A stretch of 64,000 nucleotides of DNA from positions 43,750,152 to 43,814,151 of the forward strand of contig NC_083597.1 of assembly GCF_020882245.1 (NCBI RefSeq). The letters run 5' to 3'. This DNA comes from Rhopalosiphum padi (taxonomy: Eukaryota; Arthropoda; Insecta; Hemiptera; Aphididae). Positions within the stretch are counted from its first letter, which is position 1. Each line of letters begins with the position of its first letter. Below, in pieces: positions 25,743 to 38,345 of this stretch. The notes below the pieces were generated by a model. The model worked only from the letters and a program-made list of their open reading frames with translations. It made no database searches and had not been told where the DNA came from. Position numbers and translations under genes: made by a program.

Positions 25743-26258
25743 ATGGATTTATATAAAATCGAGTATCTATTGCACACCAAAATTGTTGTCGAAAAGCCCC
25801 ATCCACGTAAAGGCCCACCTCAATGCCATCGTTGTCTGTCTTACGGGCACACTCAGGGTTACTGCAACCACATTCCACGATGCATCAGATGTGGCGAAGA
25901 ACACAGATCTGACGTATGCACTATGTCACCAGAATCTCCGGCCAGGTGTGCTTTATGCCAAGGTAGCCACTCTGCCAATTACAAAGGCTGTCCCGTTTAT
26001 GAAAAACTTAATTACAGACCACCTCGTCGTAAACATTTCATATCTACTCCCAAATCTCATACAAACTTCCTTAAATCCACCTTAAATTCCAATACCGATA
26101 AACCATCATATGCCGAAGCCACTTCCTCCAATCATAACCATTCCCACCTATCTCCTAATATAGAAACTTTATTTACATCTTTTATTACCGAATTCAGTGC
26201 AATCATAAAACCCCTCCTGTCTCTCCTAACGGCTTTATTAAATAAAGGTAATTTGTAA
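25743..26258 (+). CDS. jockey-type ORF1 (gag-like) C-terminal fragment, 171 aa
   Basis: This is a nucleic-acid-binding gag-like protein of a non-LTR retrotransposon; in intact elements it coats the RNA and helps integration. Residues 1-19 (DLYKIEYLLHTKIVVEK) match the end of the PRE_C2HC domain that precedes zinc knuckles in jockey ORF1. Three zinc knuckles follow: C28-H29-R30-C31...H36...C41 (CX2CX4HX4C), C47...C50...H54...C59 (CX2CX3HX4C) and C69...C72...H76...C83 (CX2CX3HX6C). Then come a basic region, the SYAEAT motif at about residues 121-126, and a hydrophobic C-terminus (IIKPLLSLLTALL). The three codons before the ATG (ACC AAC AAC) continue the domain, so the ATG is an internal Met left at the truncation point and not the native start. 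The frame has no stops or shifts. Whether it is expressed is unknown. Family identity is secure. Confidence 0.85.
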   Translation: MDLYKIEYLLHTKIVVEKPHPRKGPPQCHRCLSYGHTQGYCNHIPRCIRCGEEHRSDVCTMSPESPARCALCQGSHSANYKGCPVYEKLNYRPPRRKHFISTPKSHTNFLKSTLNSNTDKPSYAEATSSNHNHSHLSPNIETLFTSFITEFSAIIKPLLSLLTALLNKGNL

Positions 26259-26438
26259 TTCCATATACCGTTATACGTCCACCATAATATATTGTATCAT
26301 TTCATTTTATATTGTTATCTAATCACCAAATTATCTAAATTATGCTATAATTAAGATTCTATTTATTGTAAATCTTTTATACATATATTATATATTGTAA
26401 TAACTGTCGAACTATAATAGTTATATACTGAAAGTTCT

Positions 26439-26480
26439 AAATAAAAAAAAAAATAAAAAAAAAAAAAAAAAAAAAAAAAA
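26439..26480 (+). terminator. poly(A) signal and templated tail of the non-LTR insertion
   Basis: AATAAA at 26439-26444 is followed by an A-rich tract interrupted by two T's and then a pure A run up to 26480. It directly abuts the downstream copy of the target duplication. Confidence 0.8.
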
Positions 26481-26488
26481 TACCCAAT

Positions 26489-29400
26489 ACTATAACTATC
26501 CTATACTTAAATTTAATTTTTATAGATTTATGATTTAACCTTGCACCTATAGTCTTGAAGAACATTATAAGTAATATTAAGTTTCAATTTTTTTAAATAG
26601 GTAAAATAGTCAAATTTTAGTCCTAAATTTATTGTTGTTGTTTTCAGTTTTAAAGAGTGAAATTATTTTAAATAATATATACAATTAGGTATAAATACAG
26701 TGTATATAATTACTAAAATATACAGAATAAAATAAGCACATTTAGGAGTTTTAGACTAATTCAATATTGGACAAAATTCGTCATTTTGAATGATCCTAGT
26801 AATGTTAGACACAATATTATTCTTTTTTTAAAGAAAATAATTGTACATTCGTGTATCATGAAAATTATGATTTAATTTATTTATTTAATTAATTTTTCAT
26901 ATCAAGGAAACTTATACAGATTGTAATCATTTTTGAAATTAAATTATGTTCGTAAATTTATTTAGTTATTAAAAAAATATTAAATAGTATTATCTAAAAG
27001 TGCAAAACATTAGTGAAAAGTATTTAAAAGTAATACAATTAGTAGAAGACTTAAGAAGTATATAGAGACTAGATAGTATACTAAAGTTTTATGCAGAGCA
27101 AAGTCAACTTGTATAATATATTATATATTTTATTTAAGATTTTGCATTCCAATATCAAATTGAAAAATATATACAATATAATAATTATGTAAGAAAGCAA
27201 TACATGTAAAAAATTAAAACACAACACAATCATATAGATTTTAGTACAATTTGTACTACATATTTATATCATAAATTTAGTTTTATATTATTAGTATGAT
27301 GATCTTAAATTTATTTCGTATTCAATGAAAATATAATATCGATTGAAAATAAAAATACAATTTTAGAATAATTTGTGTATTCACTTATGTAAGGTTAAAA
27401 ATGAGAAAGTCAATCAATGTTTATGATAGACTGCAGGGATTGGTGTATTATAGAAATGTGTTGAAATATTACAACTGACGGTGATTAATCATCAGCGCTG
27501 TAAAAACAATTTTAAACGTTGCTAATTAAACTAATAAATAAATCATATAAATGTGTACAACATTAAATATAAAAAATAAATAATAATAATTCTGCATATC
27601 AATTTTAACCAAATTTAAAATATAACTCGTGTATTATTCTAATAGGTAAATAATTTAATTTTTAGTTCCTATTTGTTCGTATATAAAAAAAAAACAATCA
27701 CAAACTTATGAAATATTAAACAAGTAAAACGATAATTTATTTCCTTTTATGAAACTTTTAATAATAATATGTCAATTCATGATTTCATATTTCTAAATCT
27801 TATACGTAGAGTTTTTGAAGACAACAACATAGACGTTAAAAATTACAATAATAATGAAAATTATTTAAATTTCATAATAAAAAAATATTAATAAATAAAG
27901 AAAAAATTAGGTTTTAAATGTTGGTCACCTTCTTTAAGATATTTATGGGTAAACAAAATACTGTTATACATTACTTCGTACATCATTTTTACTATTAGTT
28001 TAATTAACTTATACTTAAACTCTAACATCCAATCTGTTTCAAATTAAATTAGCATATTATTAAATTTATACTCTATTGAAAACAATACATAAGTATGTTT
28101 TATACATTATACAGCCGTAATAAATAAATGGTAATGCCTTACCGTGAGTGATTTTATTGAATTTGATAGTCATTATATTTACCTGAAAAAAAAATAATAG
28201 AAAATTAGTTATAAGGGACATTTTTCTGTATTATATATTACTGATATGTATCCTTAATAATTATCATAGTATATTTATGATGTGTAGATAATTTTTCAAA
28301 CATTAACTTTACCATAAAATGTGGCACTCATCGTGTTCAATCTTTAACTTTTATATTTTACGTTAAATTCATTTGGATTAGTAAATAGTTTATTGTAAAT
28401 ATTTTAATTGTTGCTTCTAAATTAAAATATAATTGACGTAATATACCTACCTAAAATTTGTATTTTAAATATTAGAGATACAGATAAATCATAATTTATA
28501 CATATATGTGTAAGTCATACAACATAAGAGTTGATTTAAAATTAAAACGGTATAATTAATTGTTCTCGAGTTACAAAATCCTGTGAAACATAAGCCCCAA
28601 GTTATGTTTATTATTTTATGAGTACAAGAGTTACACGTTTTTATAGTCTTAAAGTGTTTTGCACTAAAAGTCAACAATTAATTACTACAACAGTTTTTTT
28701 TTCACTCCCTAGGTGTAAAATTTGTTATAAAACCAACTTATGAATAATTGTTCCATAAATTATAATAGTTTTATCGTGTATATAGTGGTAAAATTACAAG
28801 AGAACGGTAATATAACATTTCTGCCTATAGTTTCAAATATTAATATATAAAATATCTATATATATATATTGTATAGAACGAAGAACATAATTGTATATTA
28901 TGTAAATACGTTTAAAGTGTAAAATATAATGTGGTAAAATGTTTTAATTGATACATTTAAATAACAAATAATTATAATGTAATAATTAATAATATATTAA
29001 AAGTTTGTGTAAAAGTAGAAAAAGACTAGACGGGGAAATTAATAATTATAAGTTTGAATAAAGTCAATATGAGGTACGTTATTTTATTAAATATATATAT
29101 ATATATATACCTTATAGCATAATACCCCCTTGATCACTAATTACGCATTTACGCCACAGTAAATTTAAAATATTACTATTTAAACATGAATTATTTTAAT
29201 TACTTTTCATCTTTATTTTCCAAATAAATAATTTTTTTTGTTAAACGAAAACTGTTATTTTAATATAATTCTATCGTTGTGATAAAAAATTTAAATACAT
29301 ATATTATTAAAATTACTCAATCCCAAACGTATAAACATACAATATACAAATAAAGTAGTACTTACTAAGTTAAATATTCATAAACTCTATTCGTTTCAAT

Positions 29401-32006
29401 GTTATAAGTTATTATTATTATTATATCATTGTTAAAAGTTGAATTGCACGTGTTGTTCTCAAGTTCTCTGCCAGTGTATAAATAAATTTGCTGGTTAAAA
29501 TGACATGAATTGTAGGACATTTATGACATTTATGACAGGCATGTTAAGTCTGAGGCGGAAATTGGAAACCACGAAAAAAAAATCCCATCATCAAAAATCA
29601 AATCAAATATTGCTCAGGTCATAGAGCATAATATTGAATATCGATCAACTTGGCCAAGTATTACTTTAACGATAAATAATATCCTTATATAACTATAACA
29701 TATTATATTTCCTGCCAAAGTTCGTTGAAAATTTTTTTTTTAATTTTACTCGGATTATTGAAACCATTATTACCTTAGTATGTTCTTTACCGTAAATAAA
29801 TGGTCGATTATACTTTCCTAACGTATCAATGAAGTACAACTAAATTGGCCTTATAACTTATAAATATTTATGTAGATGGTCACTAATAAGTAATAAGAAT
29901 AACTATTGCCCATGCATGTACAACTAGTGCAACAATCGGTATAGCAAGCATTATTATTATTGTATCATACTATTATAAGGTAAATTATAAAAATATAATT
30001 AAATAATGATAAATAAATAAACATGCTTAAATGTATAAAGTTGTAATATTTGGGTAAAAATATTACTCTTAATAAGGGTAATAACACTTTCTAGTCACTA
30101 AATGTTTAACGTATGAAATGTGTTTTAATAAATAATCATTAAAAATATTATCAATTTGTTGTTAATATATTGTAATTTGAATCAAATCATTAATATTATA
30201 TTGAGTTTTTTAAATATCATTAAAAAGTTTAAAAATATAAAATAATGGTATGGTTAAAAAATAAAATAAAAGATAATTAAGTTTAAAAATAAAAATGAAA
30301 AATGACTGGTTTGCTTGAATACAAACACAGTGTATGTATATTATGATGTAAGTCACGTCGCCTTTAAAAATGTGGTAAGTTTATTATTTAAATATTCTAT
30401 ATTATATATTTTTTTAAATACCCTTCATAATTTATATTTTAATATGTACCATCAAGAGTAAAATATCAATTTTTTTATAATTATAATCTAATGATTATCT
30501 TAAATTTAGATTTTATTTAGAGCGATGATGATGTTTGTGTGTGTGTATATGTTTGTTTTGTGTCTGCGGAACAGTAAAAAACTTAGATAATATTCAACTT
30601 CAATATATTTTCGGATAGGCAAGTTAATCTAGTTAGAACTTTGGATAGTAAAAAATGTTCAGTATTTTTCTTTATAATTAGGGAAAAAAAATTAAAAATA
30701 GTTATTTTTACTAAAAACCAATTTAAAAAAAAAAAATACAGGAGAATAACTTATTAACTATATTAGAATTTGTTTTAACTCTTTTTTTTTATAAACGTTA
30801 CAAGTTTAAATTTAACAAAAAAAAAATACGAACATTTAATACTTCTCACTAAATACCAAAAATCTAATAAATTAGTAAATTTTTTTTTTTACATACATTT
30901 GATTTTTCAATAGTTTTTTTTAATTGGACATTTTTAAACAAAGATAATGAATTCAGTTATTATTTTAGAATAAAATTATCAAATACTTATTTTCATATAT
31001 ATTATATTTTACTCAAAAGTTAGTAATATTATATAAATATTCAACATATAGTAGGTATAACAATAATTAAATATAATAAACGGAATGTTTTCAGCAAATA
31101 TTAATTCAACCTATTTATTCAAACCTTTTAGTAACGTATTACTAAAAGTAAAATAAATTACTTGAATAACAATAAAAATATAGGATAGTTTATACTTTTC
31201 TTATCATTTAGTAATATAGTCTGGCAGATCTTCTTTGCTTAGAATAGTTTTTCATATGCAATGGTTTATCATTGAATTCAAATTTGACATACCATTGAAG
31301 TAACCTCTTTTCCCTTTTTTAATACTTAAAATTACAGTTTTAAAAGTAAAATGTCTTTTGAAAATAATAAATTATTTTGATATAATATGTTATGGAATCA
31401 CAATTAAATAAAAAGGACAGGAGACAATATTTAAATGTTTAAATGTGTCAAAATTTGAGTGAGAATCGATGATTACTGATCGCAAGAAAACAATAGCTGT
31501 ACTAACTAAACGAATTTTAAAAAATGTGTTTTTAAAAAATATTTGATTTTAATTGTACATATATATCAGCGTCTATTTTTATTTTTTATACTCTATTAAT
31601 ATGAAACAAAAATATTTAGGTTATCGTATTTAATCATCTTATTTTGTTGTAGAATTCAATAAAAGTGATCACGATTGACCTTTGGAGTATATACGGATAT
31701 TTATACAGATGTGACAGAAACAATAGATGGGCTGGATAGAAATGTATTTAATGCAATACAATTAAATGTAGCAGTTGTATAAATTTAAATGACTTAATGT
31801 TGTAAGGTTGTAAGGAAAATTACAAAATCGTATAGATATGATATTTTTTTAAACAAAACAAAGAAGGTAATACAAGATATGAATGATATTGCAAAAAAAC
31901 AGAACTATTAGAACACCAACTTGTATGCATTTTTACAACTTACAAGTGAGTATATTTTTTTATTTAATTAAGTAGTTCAATAAAATTAAAATAATATAAA
32001 ATTGTA
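26489..32006. other. A+T-rich non-coding stretch
   Basis: Five and a half kilobases without a supportable gene, only short AT repeats (near 28857-28870 and 29090-29110) and homopolymers. A GT-rich run is present near 30533-30549. A 9-bp unit (GACATTTAT) is repeated twice near 29517-29534. Confidence 0.5.
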
Positions 32007-32014
32007 TTCTATAC

Positions 32015-32297
32015 CAGGGACGGGAAACTCAATGCTGCTACTAGAGGGTCAATGTTTTGAAATTGAAAATCTAGCGGGCCAGAGAACAGAAAGCAAAAAC
32101 AAAAAATAGGTCAATACAATTTACCGTTTATATTTTTAGTTCAATACTAGATCAATACGTTTTACTATAAAAATTATGTCCTTTTTATAAATATAATAAA
32201 ATAAAATACAAAAATATCCTAACATTTTATATTTTTATAAATTAGGTGATTTGAAATGTAGCATGAGCCACCGGGCCAGATAAATTGCCCATTCCGG
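32015..32297. mobile_element. hAT-type MITE, 283 bp, perfect 8-bp duplication
   Basis: Perfect 8-bp direct repeats TTCTATAC flank the element at 32007-32014 and 32298-32305. The left end reads CAGGGACGGGAAACTCAATG; the reverse complement of the right end reads CCGGAATGGGCAATTTATCT. Both are degraded forms of the CAGGGGTGGGCAA terminus typical of hAT (Charlie/Buster-like) elements. Both ends continue into related GAGGGTCA and GGTGGCTCA segments and a GCGGGCCAGA / CGGGCCAGA motif. There is no coding capacity in the interior. An 8-bp duplication together with this terminus supports hAT. Confidence 0.8.
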
Positions 32298-32305
32298 TTC
32301 TATAC

Positions 32306-33879
32306 TATTTTTTCTATTGTAATACAATTATTATATCAAAGTGCATTAACACTACTTACATATGATGACGATTCACCTCGGCTAATAGGGTTATTACGTT
32401 GTGTGTTTATCGCAACTCATTATTTCCGTTTATTTAAAACATTTTTATAATTAAATGTTCCGATAGATTCTGGTTTAAAAAATAGTTGATTTTAAACACA
32501 CTGCAATAAATGCTGTGAAAATAACATTCATGCAAAATGCATTAAAATGTTAATTTTTTATTTTTATCAATCTACGTTTAACATGCACAAGACACCACAC
32601 TTTCTGTCAAGTACCAAGAAAATTCCGAATTCACGTTAAATATTTAAATTTAAAATTCTAAATACAGTTTCCCGAGTTCGTTATCGTCGTATTCGAAAAA
32701 TTCTTAGAAACTGAATTATATGACGTAAAAAACGAAGTGACCTATTCTTGATTACTTTAAAGCATGGATACTTGTGGATGAAGTTGGTTGTATTCTTGTA
32801 CCTAATACAAAATTTAAAAACTGAACATTTCTTATATAGTTATGGAAAAATTATTTACTGTTACGATTTGAATAAAAATAATTTACTAAGGACGAACAAC
32901 TACTCAGAAGGTTGGAATTACTCATTGAAATAATTTTAAAATGGTATTCGTTTTATTTGGTAATTAATTGAAATTTTAAGAAAAAGGGAAGACAAATTAA
33001 ACCGAATAAAAAAATCATATATGTATTGTATGGAACGAGTTACAGTATTAATGATAAACAATAATAGTTATAACCAATTTTAATGTAACAATAAATAAGT
33101 GTATTTTTCTTTGTTTTTAAATTATTGCCCAAAATATTTAATTAGTAATATGTGATTTATCATTTAGGTAGTACCTGTAAAATCGTTATGTAATCTTATG
33201 ACCTATTATGGTGTAATTATTTGTGTTAGTGAGCGAAGCGACCAAGGGACAGAACCACTTAATTATTTAATATTGTTAATTAGTTTATTTAAAACTAACA
33301 CTGTACGTTGTATTCTATAACAATAATTATTATTATGGAGCTAAAAATTTAAGAGCTTAATTTTCCTCGGGTTCAATAGTTTAAACTCAATTGTTCCACG
33401 TTTATTAATTGTTTGTACTTAATTGTTGTAGATTCACTCTTGATATACAAATTATCATTGACGGACAAAGAATAAAAGTACATTTTGCATAAAAAAGCAT
33501 TTAAAAGCCAATATTTCCACAGGCTTTTTTTTTTTATATAAACTACTCGACATCGTCACATACATCTGTTGTATAAAATACTATCGATACCATAAAAATG
33601 TGTTCGTTATTCTGTGAAAAAAAAAATCATTAATGGTGTAAAGTCATAATGCTTATAATAATATAATTATACAACGATTTGCATTGTATAGTTAAAAACC
33701 AGAAAATGTAATAAAATACAAAAAAAAAAAAATACCAGTAGCTGATAATAATAGTCAACTATTATTCGATGGTTAAATGTAATGGAGATTGCGGTGTTCC
33801 GAAGAAGATACCGATAACTAAATAAGATAACTTATAATGTTGCAACACATAATTGAAGTGAGATAATGATCAAACACGG
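32306..33879. other. A+T-rich non-coding stretch
   Basis: No recognised gene. A CpG-bearing patch GAGCGAAGCGACCAAGGGAC lies at about 33232-33251 and I cannot assign it. Confidence 0.5.
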
Positions 33880-35860
33880 TTCGTAAACACTATAGGCCTA
33901 ACAATAATAGAATAATAATACGGGAAGGAGTCACAGTTCATAATATACTCATCCTTATATTATTATCATAAACCACACGATATATTGTTATTATAATTTC
34001 TGTTCGATAACAATAAGTCGTAAGTCTACAATAATAATTTACCATTTAAGATCAACCGTGATAACATTTTCGAGGAAACGCCGACAATGGTTGCGGTTTT
34101 ATCAGCTTACCCGTGAGCACTGGGCATAGGAAATTCGACATCCGTGCGGTATAGAGGAGTGTGCGTGAACCTTGGTAACACGACGGCGGACATAGTTTTA
34201 CAAAAAGGGATTTGACCAAATAGTGAGGAAAGGATACTCGATATAGGCTTTATTCCAGAGCTACAGCGAGCACCTTCGCGCCAGTCCGTACCAATGGTTG
34301 TAATATTGTTGGACTTAGAATTTTAAATTTTCATTAAATTTAACAAAACACTTAGATATATTTTAAATTATTTCAATCTAAAAGTTACGTGTCACCAGTA
34401 CGTGAGCCGCTACAACATCGTATAATAGTACACGTTGTACGTAGTTATACGTCGCAATTATAAGTTTCGACCCTTCAATTATATACTTGACAAGTTAATG
34501 TTTGAATTAATTTGTTTACATTATTACGATAGTAAATATAATATACAATAAAATTCCATTTTTATTTGATATATTTCTACATTCCTGGACTCGTGTCCTG
34601 TATTTACACACGGGCTATTATCATAAATTCGGCAGCATTTCCTATAAGCAGTTTTGTAAGTTCCATACTATACTCGCGTTATTCTCCTCCTATTCTACAG
34701 AACTGCTACAGTATAGTATATTATTGTTCATCTTTTAATTATAATTTATTCCTTTGCTCTTCAAATATTCCCAACCGTCACGATCGTCAATTCTTGTTAA
34801 AACTATTCGATCGCTCCAAATCCTTTTAAGTCATACCTACATTTATTTTTTTTTTTCCCATTATTATCCGTTATCTGATTGTAAGGTAAACTTTTTGTCA
34901 CTGTCCCGTACAATTATTGTGTCTCTTGAGTCATATGTGATCATCGAATAAAATGAAAAAGAGAATTCCACTGCTAAAGCTTGAATGCACGTACAATTGA
35001 GAACTACAGCTAATAAAATTCCTTTTTTGACTTAATATCGTAATTCTAAAGGACCACACACGGGTGGCATCACGGACACAGTGAACGGTTTATTTTTCTC
35101 CAGATAAATGTTACAAATCCGTCTATCTTATCATTCGTCGCGTTTCTTGGTTCCTAGATAATTCCAGTGTATACCAGTGGATTCTATTAAAGAATTCTAT
35201 CGAAGAAAAATCATAGTACATCTACCCTGAAGTGAACAAATAATTCCATATTTTTACCTCACAATACTTAACAATATTTATTTGTACTGGTTTGGGGAGG
35301 GGGTAAATATATTTTGGTAAGACTTATGTTTTTACGAATCTGTATTTCTACAGTGGCTTGATATTATGTTCAAATTATTATTGCGGTGTCTCAACACGTT
35401 TAAAATATAAGCTTGTTGTTTCTTACAAAATACCGAGTAGTTTATTAAATTATAATAATAAAAAAAAAAATAAACAAATATAATAGGTATGTAGTATTAT
35501 ACATTATACGATTGTACTTAAAACAAAAAGACTGAAAGATAATTTATCTGTTATTTCCAGAATGAAACTTATGCATAGAGAGAGCAATGTTGAGTGGCTT
35601 TCAGTTAATAAAAAAAAATACGAAAACTCACGGTGGAATTACATATAAATTAGAATTGAATCCAGAACCTATACATATTGGTGTGATACGACGCTGTTAA
35701 CGGTATTTATCTGGAAGTCGAGTATATCGGTAAATACGGTCGCCGGATAAAACAGAGGAAATAGGGTTTCGAGTGGTCAGATATTGTGAAGTTAAATGTT
35801 ACTATCGGAATTAGAACTGATGAGAATGGTTGTTGTGCGTATTTTACTAGCGGCTACTTT
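33880..35860. other. CpG-bearing block with several short open frames
   Basis: Composition is more balanced than the flanks, most clearly at 34070-34330, 34590-34830, 35040-35220 and 35560-35840. Open frames here include the minus-strand one listed separately and a 37-codon ATG frame at 35587-35700 (+) whose product ends LELNPEPIHIGVIRRC. A good 3' splice-site-like sequence TTATTTCCAG ends at 35560, but the frame it would feed meets a stop quickly or is very short. No family is recognised. The block may hold host regulatory or exonic sequence. Confidence 0.3.
34110..34322 (-). other. unassigned 71-codon open frame
   Basis: On the minus strand, codons are open between the stop at 34323-34325 and the TAA at 34107-34109. 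There is no ATG near the beginning; the first Met is about codon 43. The product has a balanced composition, for example GTDWREGARCSSGIKPISS and MSAVVLPRFTHTPLYRTD. I recognise no domain. Balanced-composition DNA gives longer chance frames, so an exon is possible but unproven. Confidence 0.18.
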
Positions 35861-38049
35861 ATATATACCTGTTTTAATTTACGTCGAATTTTAAGAGAAA
35901 CGTAGGTAGGTTTTAAGTTAATTTATTAATGATTTTATTTAGATAATTGGGGTACAGTTATTTAATCAAATGTTTAATAAATTATTTTCGGGAGTCTATT
36001 GAGGAAATTGGAATTAATTAGTAAGCGACGTCATACATATAACGTGACCTGGTTGCTTTCTATTGAGACGGTGCAGGTTATTCTTAATGATAACTCGTAT
36101 TTGTATTTTGTAGGTATTATGTTATTCCATTGTATTATTTAATTAATCTTAAATTCTTAGTTATATATAATGTTTAATACAAACGCTTTGATAAAAACAA
36201 AAAAAAAATCATTAATTTAAAAAAAAAAAAAATAGTAATACGTATTTGGTATACACAATTTTATCAATTAATCATTATTAAATATACAGATTAAAATACA
36301 TTTTCGCTATAAAAATATCGTTATTGAAAAAGAAAAAGAAAAATATTATAGTCAAAATTATGTTTTTCATATTAACAACGTATGTTGTATTATGTTACAT
36401 ACAATGTAGACAACTATGTGGGTTTTATAATCAGTTAGTACTTATGTAGGATAAATAATTTCCAAAAGCATTTTAAGTTTTGAATAAGAACAATTAAAAA
36501 CTGTACAATGTCAACAAAATATTTATCAGATTATACATTATTATATATTATACAACGTAGTATATTATATTATATTATATTTTAACCGTAGTCTATCACT
36601 ATGTAGACGATTACGAGTAAATCAAACAGCTTTGGAAAAATATAATAAGCATAATATAAACAACGTATATTTAATTATACTCATGTATCTAGTTAAGTAA
36701 TCACTTTTAATGTACCTGTAAGTTAAAAATAAATAAATTAAATGGTTCATTTTACCAAAAGTGTAAGATGTAAATTGCATTCGTAAGGCAGATGGTCAAT
36801 TGGTACATACAAATATAATATATTTTAATATATTATGACAATATAATCTGTTTTTCACCAACAATAATATGGGTTATATAAAATCATTTTTATTTTTAAA
36901 TTATCTTTGTTGAAAAACATACTCAGTTAAATAATACAAATCTAGATGGTTTTATTAGAATAATAATAATATTATACCATATTAACAATATACTGAATAA
37001 TTAATCTGACAATTTTTTGGATGCCGAACGTTTTTAAGGAGTTATCAATATTGGCACACTTCCAAATGCGTTCGTGCTTGGCTTGCTAGTTAGTGGTTAG
37101 TATAAATTATCATTAGTGTAAATTACACTTATCACTACAACTTTAAACGCATACACGTACAATTCACCAACGCACGTTTTCTAACACTGACAAGTATATT
37201 ATGTTTCACTTTAATCACATGATTTTTTGTAAATTGTACTATTATACTAATACTATTGACATTGCAAAATCATAAACTAAACAACTTAATTTCGCAAACA
37301 TTTAAAAATCGAGTATCAGAAGTCATATTGCGTTAAAAATTGGGTATATTTTATTTTTTAAATACGTTCGTAATCCAGTCTTCTTAATATTCCAATAGGA
37401 CCTAATAAAAGCAATTTCAAGTCAGCAGACTAATTAAAATAACAAGAAAAGTGAAACAACTGCAGCTTACATTAGACACCTTCCGTAACTATTGGATAGA
37501 ATAAATATTATATTTGCAATTTCGGATGTTTTTTATGCTGAATATTGTTATTAAACGCATCATAACGATTAAATATCATATATTAAGAACGCGTATAATA
37601 TACTCGTAATTTATTTCCGAGTAGGTTATGATTAAAAATAACTTGTTTTGTCGAGTATGTAAGTTCTTGACTTCATAACAAACGAAATAAAAGTGTTAAT
37701 ACTATCACAGTACTATTACATACACGTTTAATATATATTATACCACCCGTTTAAGCAATTAGACCAAGAAAGAAATAAAAACTCGACGTAAAATAATATT
37801 GTACAACGTTTTGAATGCACATAATTTTTTTTCAGGTTTCAAGTCTACAATTGGGGGGATTTTAAAACGTATATTGTTTAACGTTATGTAGGTACGATTT
37901 AATTTCAAGTTTTTATTTTACGATATTTCAAACTCCAATAACAGTATAATAGTGTATACATTGCATACATTGCAAGTAAAAATATTAAATTGACATAATA
38001 AGAGTATTATGAAATATTTTGGAAAATAAATATATAACAAATTCTTTCA
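35861..38049. other. A+T-rich non-coding stretch
   Basis: No gene is recognised. It has poly(A) near 36220-36232, a TATAT-unit run near 36555-36582, and at 37029-37043 a CGTTTTTAAGGAGTT block shared with the inverted-repeat element at 9606-10260. Confidence 0.5.
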
Positions 38050-38345
38050 GTTTTACCCAATATATTTTGTATGCGAGACAGCAATGTTGGTTTTGTCCTA
38101 AGTAATGTACTAGTGAATTGCGCTTCAACCCATACTCTTCAATTTACACAAGAATAGAAGATTATCTTGAACTACAACAAAACGGAAGGCAAACCTGCAA
38201 GTATTAAAAGCATCCGGGATTATATTCAGCCCATTTCCAGTTGGAGGTATACCTCATACACACGACCACTTGAAAATCATTTCCTTTTCCAGTCGTCACA
38301 GTTACAATAGCTATTCAGAGTGCAAAACATATAATTTTCTTTAAA
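38050..38345. other. balanced-composition island open in several frames
   Basis: On the + strand, 57 codons are open from 38171 to a TAA at 38342-38344, with no initiator (product includes QVLKASGIIFSPFPVGGIPH). A second + frame is open over much of the same bases. On the minus strand, a 58-nt segment 38253-38310 is bounded by AG (acceptor side, TCTGAATAG) and GTATAC (donor side, GAG|GTATAC) and reads IVTVTTGKGNDFQVVVCM. At most one of these can be real. None matches a family I know. A splice-acceptor-like TTCTTTCAG lies at about 38042-38050. Confidence 0.2.

Larger units (their letters stand above)
25733..26480 (+). mobile_element. truncated jockey-clade non-LTR insertion lacking ORF2
   Basis: The element is bounded by a direct repeat, AATACCCAAT, at 25723-25732 and 26479-26488 (at least TACCCAAT if the A's belong to the tail). 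At its 3' end is a polyadenylation signal AATAAA (26439-26444) and an A-rich tail to 26480. This is the product of target-primed reverse transcription. It carries the last 171 codons of a gag-like ORF1 and about 180 bp of 3' UTR. In jockey-type elements a roughly 900-residue endonuclease/RT ORF lies between these two, and none of it is here. The copy is therefore 5'-truncated and internally deleted, or it belongs to a gag-only family. The intact frame and clear duplication suggest a fairly young insertion. Confidence 0.85.

Noticed and set aside
35561..35648. Terminal-exon candidate after a good acceptor-like TTATTTCCAG
   Set aside because: Only 28 codons before a stop, no poly(A) signal close by and no upstream exon to join.
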